Positions 8,423 through 15,260 of a stretch of 24,998 nucleotides of DNA are shown one piece after another (the first letter of the stretch is position 1; each line of letters opens with the position of its first letter). Position numbers and translations under genes: made by a program. The notes under the pieces are model-generated. The model worked only from the letters and a program-made list of their open reading frames with translations. It was not told the origin of the DNA and did not search any database. This stretch comes from Richelia sp. UBA3308 (lineage in GTDB: Bacteria > Cyanobacteriota > Cyanobacteriia > Cyanobacteriales > Nostocaceae). The stretch is taken from contig DESS01000070.1 of the NCBI GenBank assembly GCA_002361335.1, positions 1 to 24,998 on the forward strand, written 5' to 3'.

Positions 8423-9880
8423 ATGCACCAAGCTTTAGAAATTGAACGCCACAGAGCAGCAATTTACCGTACAGACTTATCCCGTCCGATAAAATTGGCC
8501 GTCGAGTTTGAAATTATCAACACAAGTACGACATTTTTTGACTACGGATGCGGACATGCTACTGATGTGGAAAAATTGAAAAATATGGGCATTGCAAGCG
8601 CTGGTTGGGATCCTTATTACAAACCAGACGCGCCTTTAAATTCTGCTGATGTTGTTAATCTTGGTTACATTCTCAACGTTATCGAAGATACACAAGAGCG
8701 TCTCGAAAGTCTTAAAAATGCCTGGAAACTCACCAATAAAGTATTAATTGTCGCTGCCCAAGTATTAGTAAATTCATTTAGTGCTAAAAAACAGATAGGC
8801 TATGGCGATGGTATAGTAACTCGTCGCAATACCTTTCAGAAATATTACCAACAAGAAGAACTGAAAAAATATATTGATAGCACTTTGGAAGTTGATGCCA
8901 TACCCGTATGTTTGGGTATTTACTTCGTATTCCGCGATGAAGAAGAAAAAGAAAACTTTCGTGCCGAATGGTATCATTCCGGAGTCATTGCCCCAAGAAT
9001 TCGTCTTGCGACTAAGAAATATGAAGACTGCAAACAAGAATTAGAACCACTAATTAAATTCTATACAAAACGCGGCAGATTACCAGTTCAAGGAGAATTA
9101 GAGCCAGAAACCGAAGAAAAGATACTTGAAGAATTTGTTAGCATTCGCCGTGCCTTCAAAGTAATATTGCAAGCAACAGACGAAGCCGAATGGGATGCGA
9201 TCGCTTACCGTCGTTCTCTGGATATTCAAGTTTATCTTGCCTTGGTGCAGTTTGAGGAAAAACGTCCCAGATTTTCAAAACTACCAGCAAAAATCCGCCA
9301 CGACATCAAAGCATTTTTTGGTACATATCGAGATGCTTGTGAAGTGGCTGATGAAAAGTTATTCAGTTTAGGAGAACCTAAAATTATCAAAGCAGCCTGT
9401 AAAAAAAGTAAAATTGGTAAATTGACTCCAAGTGCCCTTTACGTCCATATTAAAGCACTGTGGGAATTAGAACCATTACTACGAATTTACGAAGGCTGCG
9501 CCAGTCGTGTATTTGGGCGTTTAGAAGAAACAACCCTCGTCAAACTTCACATCAACCAACCACAAATATCTTACCTGTATTACCCCGATTTCGACACTGA
9601 TGCCCATCCAGCATTAAAATCAAGCTTAGTAATCGACTTACAAACATTCAAAATTACTCGCGGCGATTACTCTAACAGCAAAAACCCGCCGATTTTGCAC
9701 CGAAAAGAAACATTTGTAAGTCCTAAATACCGATTATACAAAAAATTTGTCCGCCTCACCCAAAGAGAAGAAAAATTAGGACTATTTGAAAATCCCAGCG
9801 AAATTGGTACCCGTAACGGTTGGCAAAAAAGTCTTGACGAACATGGCATTGAAATCAAAGGACATACAATTAGTTGTTAG
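8423..9880 (+). CDS. DNA phosphorothioation-associated putative methyltransferase
   Basis: This 485-residue protein matches the Dnd-associated putative methyltransferase family that accompanies dnd genes in many bacteria. Its substrate is unknown and DNA modification is inferred from context. A class I SAM-binding fold is supported by motif I FFDYGCGHATDVEKL (about residues 38-52), an acidic strand end after it (AGWDPYYKPD) and ADVVNLGYILNVIED as the motif IV region. The long C-terminal half, with LPAKIRHDIKAFFGTY and FGRLEETTLVKLH, is family-specific. ATG 8423 is the first in frame; no strong Shine-Dalgarno is visible. The last four codons (I-S-C-stop) come from the following TTGTTAG repeat array, so the natural C-terminus may have been replaced. 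A HIP1 octamer lies at about 9197. Confidence 0.88.
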   Translation: MHQALEIERHRAAIYRTDLSRPIKLAVEFEIINTSTTFFDYGCGHATDVEKLKNMGIASAGWDPYYKPDAPLNSADVVNLGYILNVIEDTQERLESLKNAWKLTNKVLIVAAQVLVNSFSAKKQIGYGDGIVTRRNTFQKYYQQEELKKYIDSTLEVDAIPVCLGIYFVFRDEEEKENFRAEWYHSGVIAPRIRLATKKYEDCKQELEPLIKFYTKRGRLPVQGELEPETEEKILEEFVSIRRAFKVILQATDEAEWDAIAYRRSLDIQVYLALVQFEEKRPRFSKLPAKIRHDIKAFFGTYRDACEVADEKLFSLGEPKIIKAACKKSKIGKLTPSALYVHIKALWELEPLLRIYEGCASRVFGRLEETTLVKLHINQPQISYLYYPDFDTDAHPALKSSLVIDLQTFKITRGDYSNSKNPPILHRKETFVSPKYRLYKKFVRLTQREEKLGLFENPSEIGTRNGWQKSLDEHGIEIKGHTISC

Positions 9881-10020
9881 TTGTTAGTTGTTAGTCTTTA
9901 CTCGTTACTCGTTACTCGTTAGTTGTTAGTCTTTACTCGTTACTCGTTAATCGTTACTTGTTAGTTGTTAGTCTTTACTCGTTACTTGTTACTCGTTACT
10001 CGTTAGTCGTTACTCGTTAG
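9869..10020. repeat. Heptamer array after the methyltransferase (TTGTTAG and TACTCGT types)
   Basis: Units of TTAGTTG, then TTTACTCGTTACTCG and TTAGTTG again alternate for about 150 bp. They are the reverse complements of the TAACAAC and TAACGAG arrays found before dndD and the first gene. The array starts inside the methyltransferase's last codons and supplies its TAG stop. Confidence 0.9.
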
Positions 10021-10567
10021 CAAATTCCCAAAATTTCGGCGTATTGGCACAACGGTAATATACAACTGTGTCAAGATGTCGTTCATGTTTTAATTGAGTA
10101 GAAATTTTCCTCCGCCAGGGTGTAAGCATTAACTAATTTTCTTCATGTTGTTTGTATGACTTTACAAACTAAGCGATGCTTTGGTAACAAATAGTCTCAT
10201 ATATTTTTAGTACAAACCGCGTTTATTAAAATCGAGGTTGTATTAAATGATTATTATAGGGGTACTTGCGACCATTATCAGCACGCTGGCAAAAAATATA
10301 TGTTAAGTATAATCAGTATCAATTGTTTAGTTTGAGCTTTGATACTTGATAAGTAACAAGTAGAATAGTTAACTTTCTTATAGTAAAAATTCCCTATGAC
10401 AGAATAATTGCCAGAGAGGAGTTTACGATAAAACCTATACTACCTTGGTACCTTAAGGCGGCCTTGCTGCTTTTTACAAAACAATATATTTACATTGCCA
10501 GTGTTTGCCCCTTGGAACCAACAATTCCTATTTATGAAACCAAGACTAGAAAAAAGGAAGTAGATTT
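10021..10567. other. Gene-poor leader region before the two-TM protein
   Basis: No established gene is seen. A 19-codon hydrophobic frame (10247-10306, MIIIGVLATIISTLAKNIC) has GAGG about 8 bp upstream, but nothing else supports it. GAGAGGAG near 10414 looks like a ribosome binding site but has no suitable ATG behind it. The remainder is AT-rich and probably holds the promoter of the gene at 10568. Confidence 0.5.
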
Positions 10568-10969
10568 ATGGGGCAAGAATTCGTCGTTATTATATCAATA
10601 GTCATTCTGATGATCACCGGGGTTATACTTGGCTATGTTCTTTCTCAATTAATTTTGGGGTATTTAACCCTAAATTTGGTAACTTTCCTGGGAACCCTCA
10701 GCTTGATCGTAATTTTTGGTACCCTATATTTTGTTTTATTTTGGGAATTTAAAAAGCGTCAGTCACGCACCTTGAGAACACAACCACAATACCCATCAAC
10801 AGAACCATTAGCCGATGCCAATTTGCAAAGTCAACTCTTCACTTTAGTTGGTGATACAACAACAGCAAAACGCTTAGTAGAACAACTAAAGCAAAATCAT
10901 CCCCGAATGTCTGAAAATTGGTATTGGCAAAGAGCGATCGCCGATTTAGAACGTGAAAGAGGCCGCTAA
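10568..10969 (+). CDS. Conserved hypothetical two-TM membrane protein
   Basis: I do not recognise this 133-residue product beyond a likely conserved cyanobacterial hypothetical. Two strongly hydrophobic helices (about 5-29, VVIISIVILMITGVILGYVL, and about 36-60, ending GTLYFVLFWEFKKR) are followed by a positive stop-transfer cluster. A soluble tail of about 70 residues then contains LFTLVGDTTTAKRLVEQLKQNHP and ends WYWQRAIADLERERGR. The tail looks like a short helical hairpin, likely cytoplasmic by the positive-inside rule. The start is well supported by AAGGAAG about 8 bp upstream. A HIP1 octamer lies in the 3' end (about 10936). It stands alone, with no operon partners. Confidence 0.8.
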   Translation: MGQEFVVIISIVILMITGVILGYVLSQLILGYLTLNLVTFLGTLSLIVIFGTLYFVLFWEFKKRQSRTLRTQPQYPSTEPLADANLQSQLFTLVGDTTTAKRLVEQLKQNHPRMSENWYWQRAIADLERERGR

Positions 10970-11040
10970 GGTAAGCTGTTGTGTATTAAGAATGCACAAC
11001 AGCAAGTCAAAAGGTAATAAATGATATTGTTTGATGCCTC

Positions 11041-11180
11041 ATATCATGTCGGGTAAAACAGTTATCATATCTGTGGGGGTTGAGTAATGAGTAATGAGTA
11101 ATGAGTATTCATGAGTAATAGGTAATAACCGCCATCTTTTCAATCGGGTTATATAGTAAGTAATTAGCCGGACTTGATAT
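11041..11180. repeat. MITE-like element, copy A
   Basis: About 140 bp with imperfect terminal repeats ATATCATGTCGGGTAA at the left and the complement of ATATCAAGTCCGGCTAA at the right. The interior holds a TAATGAG heptamer array (about 11081-11125) and GGTAATAACCGCCATCTTTT. Copy B at 12659-13977 carries the same sequence in inverted orientation. Confidence 0.7.
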
Positions 11181-11291
11181 TACGGGTAATTTGGCGCACA
11201 TCATATCACTATGGAATAGAATAATAAACTTTTTAGATGGGTAACAGCTTACCTACCCACAAGTCGGGAGTTTTGTGCTTAACTTACACGT

Positions 11292-11680
11292 AGAGAGTAC
11301 GGAAGCTTGGTAGCCCCTCGGCTTTAGCCAGGGGTGGAAAAGCGACTCGTGCGGATTTATCCGCACTAAAGAATGGTAAAATATCAATACTTGTAGGAAC
11401 AACCATCATCGCGTTGAAGCAATCCTAGTAAGGCGAAATCCCTGCAACGTAGACCCGACTATTGATTAGCACGACTAGACGAGCAAGTAATGGCAGGATG
11501 TTGAGCGTACCGAACTGGCTGAGTGATGGACTCGGAAAGCAACAAAATTGATAGAAGTAAGCGCAATTGCAACATCTTTTTGATAGTTGTTTTGAGTGTC
11601 TAGGGGGATATTTGACTATCCCTTTTAAGCGAGTCTTAGAGAATCTGCCTCTCTTTAGAGGGCAGAGTGTCAAAGGTTAA
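11292..11680. mobile_element. Decayed IS200/IS605-type (TnpB-like) element, tentative
   Basis: Hairpin-forming sequence at both ends (CCCCTCGGCTTTAGCCAGGGG near the left, CTGCCTCTCTTTAGAGGGCAG plus GAGTGTCAA at the right) is the kind of end found on cyanobacterial IS200/IS605 elements. No intact transposase or TnpB frame remains. The call rests on recalled end sequences only and could be wrong. Confidence 0.3.
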
Positions 11681-11871
11681 CGATTCGTTGTATTTTATAA
11701 TAATCGGTTAACATTTTGTCCGTAGCTTCAATCCCTTGCATTATATGCATTGGGACTGTCAACTTCTTTGATCCTTCGATAAATCGAGGGACTTCTTACA
11801 AAACAAAGTTAAAATAAATTAGTGAAAATTAATTAAATTACTTGAAATTCCCCTGAGGCAAAAATCTACAT

Positions 11872-12066
11872 ATGCTAATAATACGTCAATACATCGCCCC
11901 CTTAATAGCGGTACTAATATTCAGCCTTGCCTTAGTGGCGGTTAGTGCTCGTATATTTTTACCCTCAGATATGGCAGCTCCCGCGCCCATAGAAGATGGA
12001 GACATAGGAAGATGGGACAATGGAGCAACGAAAGAATTTGTATCCTTGATAACATTCCCTTGTTAG
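11872..12066 (+). CDS. Small single-TM protein of unknown function
   Basis: This 64-residue product has an N-terminal hydrophobic helix (about residues 8-29, APLIAVLIFSLALVAVSARI) directly followed by FLPSDMAAPAPIEDGDIGRW and a short tail. It could be a membrane anchor with an outside tail or an uncleaved signal. I do not know its function. GAGG lies about 14 bp upstream of the ATG, rather distant. The acetyltransferase gene begins 45 bp after the stop on the same strand, so the two may be co-transcribed. The final residues (FVSLITFPC) look unlike the rest, so the C-terminus may be altered by a frameshift. Confidence 0.55.
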   Translation: MLIIRQYIAPLIAVLIFSLALVAVSARIFLPSDMAAPAPIEDGDIGRWDNGATKEFVSLITFPC

Positions 12067-12111
12067 GAGATAACAGCGAAACAAAAATAGAAGTAAGCGA
12101 AAACGCTTAAA

Positions 12112-12606
12112 GTGACAGAAAAACTACTACCGGATTATACAGTTCGTACTGGCTCCACCAAGGATTCTGCGCTGCTATTAAAATTCATGCAGCGCACTTA
12201 CCAAGATATGTTCGGAGGACAAGATTTTTCTCATTTATCCCAAACAGTCGAGCAATATCTTTCTAAAAAAACCCCTTTATGGTGGGTAGAATATTCAGCA
12301 GAAAAAAATGAACTTGTAAAAAATATTTCACAAACCCATCCCATCGCTTGTTTGTGGATGGGAAATGCCATCGATCAAATTACGGGATTGCGTCATGCAC
12401 ACATCTTTCTTCTGTACGTAATGCCTGAACATCGGCGCAAAGGAATCGGTACAGCCTTAATGCAGTACGCCGAAAATTGGGCTAGAAAAAGAGGTGATAT
12501 GCAAATTGCACTCCAAGTTTTTCAAAGAAACACCCCCGCAATTAGTCTTTATAATCAACTGGGCTATCAAACCCAATCTTTGTGGATGATTAAACCTTTA
12601 GATTGA
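12112..12606 (+). CDS. GNAT-family N-acetyltransferase
   Basis: This 164-residue protein has the GNAT fold signature. HIFLLYVMPEHRRKGIGTAL gives the acetyl-CoA pyrophosphate loop (R-R-K-G-I-G-T), and the C-terminal NTPAISLYNQLGYQ motif is typical of RimI-like enzymes. Length is normal for a single GNAT domain. It transfers acetyl from acetyl-CoA to an amine, but the substrate cannot be told from sequence. The start is GTG at 12112 (reads as M-T-E-K-L-L-P-D-Y); no in-frame ATG lies nearby upstream and the Shine-Dalgarno is weak. It sits 45 bp behind the small membrane protein and is bracketed with it by inverted MITE-like repeats. Confidence 0.88.
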   Translation: MTEKLLPDYTVRTGSTKDSALLLKFMQRTYQDMFGGQDFSHLSQTVEQYLSKKTPLWWVEYSAEKNELVKNISQTHPIACLWMGNAIDQITGLRHAHIFLLYVMPEHRRKGIGTALMQYAENWARKRGDMQIALQVFQRNTPAISLYNQLGYQTQSLWMIKPLD

Positions 12607-12745
12607 ATTAGTATATAGTCACAGTAACTCGTTGGTGCCTCTTGACTTTTGACTTTTGATATGATGTCTGGCTAATTACTTACTATATAACCCTATTAAA
12701 AAAAGATGGCGGTTATTATCTACTACTCATTACTCATTACTCATT

Positions 12746-13891
12746 AGACATCTCCGAAATATAAATAAAATCTGGTAAAATAATATTCAATCAGCTTTTA
12801 TCAGGGTCAATAAAATGAATTCAATGTCAGGGTATATCGATAAACATCCCGGAGAAGTACAGCGGTTAGTTGGTTTAAATTACGACCAATTAAAACAGCT
12901 AATAAGGCAAGCAATTACTCTACGTACACAATCCGAATCAGAAGCAGAATTGAAAAAGACAAGAATTATAAAAAAAGGAGGTGGTCGTAAAACAAAGTTA
13001 TCTTTTGAAGAACAAATATTACTAACTCTAATATATTTGCGACAATTGACAACATTTCAATTATTGGGTATTCAGTTCGGAGTAAGTGAAACAACAGCAA
13101 ATGATACATTTAATTACTGGTTTCCAATTTTAGGAAAACTGTTACCACCAAGTTTACTTGAACAGGTAAAAAAAACTCCAATGATTACGAAATTGTTCAA
13201 GAGCTTTTAACAGAGTATGAGTTAATAGTTGATAGCTGTGTTCACAGCCTATAGAAAGACCTGGAGAATACAAAGAGCAGAAAAAATATTATTCAGGTAA
13301 AAAGAAAAACCATACTCGAAAAAATCAATTAATAGTTTTACCAAACGGTAAAGATATTGTTGATGTTGTAGCAGGTAATCCAGGACCAAAAAGCGACGTA
13401 AAATTGTTTCGTGAATCCCGAGAAGGATTTGACCCAAATCAAAAATTTAATGGGGATAAAGCATAGGAGGGAGAAGAGTTAACAAAAACCCCTCATAAAA
13501 AACCTAAAAAACAAGAATTAACTCTCTTATCAAAAAGCAATAAATAAAGAGTTAGCTTCGGAACGAATCTTTGTTGAACACTTAATTCGTTTGGTCAAAA
13601 TATTCCGAGTAGCTCAAGAGAGATTTAGATTGAACTCAAATAAATACGAACAAATAATTATGACTATTTGTGGACTTGTTAGATTGCGAATAGGTACATT
13701 TATTTTATGACTATAAAAAACTAAATATTTTAATAATAAATTTTTCAATACATATGCTAGCTTTCTGCTAGTTATTAATAGTAAGTGTCTCAAATACCTA
13801 ATTTAACGTATACATTAGCTACCTTTGCAGTTTGGCGATCGCAGTTAAGAAGCTAGTGATAGTAGGACTTTGATTGTTTCCGGAGATGTCT
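12746..13891 (+). mobile_element. IS5-type insertion sequence, inactive
   Basis: Terminal inverted repeats AGACATCTCCGAAA (12746-12759) and TTTCCGGAGATGTCT (13877-13891) bound 1,146 bp. ATT occurs immediately outside both ends (12743-12745 and 13892-13894), fitting a 3-bp target duplication. The interior is a broken DDE transposase gene. Length, ends and transposase type fit the IS5 family of cyanobacteria. Confidence 0.85.
12815..13710 (+). pseudogene. Frameshifted IS5-family transposase (HTH_Tnp_4/DDE_Tnp_4 type)
   Basis: The first 131 codons encode the N-terminal helix-turn-helix region (GVSETTANDTFNYWFPILGKLLP). The frame is then lost near 13190. The downstream parts remain readable in other frames: NDYEIVQELLTEYELIVDSC, then IERPGEYKEQKKYYSGKKK and LIVLPNGKDIVDVVAGNPGP, then a frame change at GATAAAGCATAG (about 13465). 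Another shift precedes the C-terminus ERIFVEHLIRLVKIFRVAQE. It ends at a TGA at 13708. At least three lesions separate the pieces, so no active transposase can be made. DDE residues are probably the D in VDSC, the D in GNPGPKSD and the E in FVEH. The recalled intact relatives are about 280-300 residues. Confidence 0.85.
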
Positions 13892-14026
13892 ATTACTCGT
13901 TACTCGTTACTCGTTACTCGTTACTCGTTACTCATTGACCCCCACAAATATGATAACTGTTTAACCGGACATGATTTGACTTCTCCTATCTTCCCAAAGG
14001 TGATAGGTAATGGTAATTTTAAATTT

Positions 14027-14785
14027 ATGTATGATGCAGAAAACCATTACCTACTTGATGTCGAAGCGGAACTAGAAAGCCCTCTGGACAAAATGGAGCC
14101 GTTGAGTGATTCCTCAGAAGCGGCAACACCCGATCCCGAGGCTATGTTAGCCCTGCTCGAAAATCCCCAGCCCCAGCAAAGAATGCTGGCGGCACGTGCT
14201 TTTTGTGATATTGAAGATGCTCGTGCAACTCCTCATTTAATTCGATTATTAACAGATACTTGTCCTTTAGTGCGAGTGAGTGCAGCATATGGTATAGGAC
14301 GCAATCCCAGCAGCACGGCTGTTGAACCTTTGATTGATCAATACAATCGAGATTGGAATGGCTACGTGCGAAAAGGTGTAGTTTGGGCTTTAGGTAACTG
14401 CCGAGATATACGTTGTTTATCAACTTTAGCAGATGCTTTAAGGACTGATATCTCCGCAGTCCGTTTATGGGCTGCTAGTTCTTTGGCTCAAATGGCTGAA
14501 GTCAGTTATGAAGCTGTTGTCGGTGCTATTCCACCTTTAATTGAATGCTTAGTGAAGGATTCAATGCCAGCAGTGCGGAGTAATTGTGCTTGGGCTATTG
14601 GACAATTATGCCGGGAATTACCTTCTAATGTTATTTACGCTACTGCTATTGATGCTTTGATTCAAGCTTTTGCTGAAGATGATGATTTAGGAGTGCGTGA
14701 AGATACTAAGGCTGCTTTGCTGGGTGTGGGAGATCCCCGTGGACTTCAATTAATCGAAACTCTCGAACAAGAAGGTTGGTTTTAA
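14027..14785 (+). CDS. HEAT-repeat (PBS lyase-like) protein
   Basis: I place the start at ATG 14027 (MYDAENHYLLDVEAELESP), giving 252 residues. The longer frame back to 13874 only translates the IS end and repeat sequence. From about residue 45 onward the protein is a solenoid of helical repeats: RMLAARAFCDIEDARATPHL, then CPLVRVSAAYGIGRNPS, then YVRKGVVWALGNCRD, VRLWAASSLAQMAE and VRSNCAWAIGQLCRE. Such HEAT/PBS-lyase-like proteins act as protein-binding scaffolds, and in cyanobacteria some are phycobilin lyases. The catalytic partner layout (CpcE/CpcF type) cannot be claimed here. A weak AGG-type site precedes the start. The upstream 5' region has been rebuilt by a MITE end 50 bp away. No partner gene is adjacent. 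Confidence 0.85.
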   Translation: MYDAENHYLLDVEAELESPLDKMEPLSDSSEAATPDPEAMLALLENPQPQQRMLAARAFCDIEDARATPHLIRLLTDTCPLVRVSAAYGIGRNPSSTAVEPLIDQYNRDWNGYVRKGVVWALGNCRDIRCLSTLADALRTDISAVRLWAASSLAQMAEVSYEAVVGAIPPLIECLVKDSMPAVRSNCAWAIGQLCRELPSNVIYATAIDALIQAFAEDDDLGVREDTKAALLGVGDPRGLQLIETLEQEGWF

Positions 14786-15260
14786 TTTTTAGAATTGGGA
14801 ATAGGGCATGGGGCATGGGGCATGGGGCATACTATTGTGCCATTAAGCATTAATTTGTTGATCGTCATATGTGGCTCGATTGTTATTCGTTTCGGCATCG
14901 GGATATGCCGTTTTGCTCACGCTCCGCCTATCGCACCAATAATGCACCCATATTTATTTTATGACTGATTTGCCGGACATCATATAATTCCGGCGTTGAT
15001 GAAATAAATCATTGATTAACATTGAAAACACGGTGTAGTAGCCTATTTAACAGTTATTTTTATAACATATTAATTCTCTGCTTGTGGTCTTTTATATATT
15101 CGCAAGCCGATGCTTTATTACCGCTCCTTTTTTCTTTCTGGAGAGGATTTTATTACTTTTATCACCCCTAATTAATTGGCGTTACGCCCTTCGGGCGTTT
15201 AGCGTAGCTTGCGGATAACTAGCAACTTCGGTTACTAGTATACTAAAAATAATTGGCAAT
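14786..15260. other. Intergenic repeats upstream of the carotenoid oxygenase
   Basis: No gene is seen. A GGGGCAT heptamer array (about 14803-14830) follows the HEAT gene. A single MITE end (GCCGGACATCATATAA, about 14971) matches the ends of the elements at 11041 and 12659. A palindromic repeat with core GCCCTTCGGGC lies at 15179-15213. The promoter of the oxygenase gene must lie in or beyond these; none was identified. Confidence 0.6.
15179..15213. repeat. CCCTTCGGG-core palindromic repeat
   Basis: ACGCCCTTCGGGCGT forms a hairpin, followed by TTAGCGTAGCTTGCGG. The same architecture, a CCCGAAGGG hairpin plus a CGCTTCGCG-like half, makes up the 26-bp insert in the group II intron reverse transcriptase at 18648. 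Confidence 0.7.

Larger units (their letters stand above)
10970..11871. other. Repeat-rich gene-free region with MITE copy and decayed IS200/IS605-like sequence
   Basis: This 900-bp region has no intact gene. It contains one copy of a MITE-like element (11041-11180). It then has a run of small hairpins: CCCCTCGGCTTTAGCCAGGGG near 11313 and GTGCGGATTTATCCGCAC near 11350. A stretch around 11640-11680 (CTGCCTCTCTTTAGAGGGCAG, GAGTGTCAA) recalls the 3' ends of cyanobacterial IS200/IS605 (TnpB) elements. More hairpins follow near 11740-11795. The 249-bp minus-strand frame across 11425-11673 has no recognisable protein. Confidence 0.5.
12659..13977. repeat. MITE-like element, inverted copy B, split by an IS
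   Basis: Bases 12659-12745 and 13892-13977 joined give about 170 bp that match the reverse complement of copy A. ATATGATGTCTGGCTAATTA and AACCGCCATC on the left, and CCCCCACAAATATGATAACTGTTTAACCGGACATGA on the right, correspond to the two halves of 11041-11180. The inner heptamer array was the landing site of the IS at 12746-13891. Confidence 0.7.

Noticed and set aside
10035..10100. tRNA-like stretch (GGCACAACGGTAATATAC)
   Set aside because: No acceptor stem pairing and no GTTCRA T-loop at the right distance.
10247..10306. 19-residue hydrophobic ORF with GAGG upstream
   Set aside because: Too short, no antisense partner or conservation visible; could be a type I toxin-like peptide but nothing supports it.
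11425..11673. 82-residue minus-strand frame
   Set aside because: No recognisable motif, located in decayed repeat sequence with hairpins.
13874..14026. N-terminal extension of the HEAT protein
   Set aside because: It translates the IS right end, TACTCGT heptamers (S-L-L-V-T-R-Y) and MITE end; the conserved protein starts at ATG 14027.
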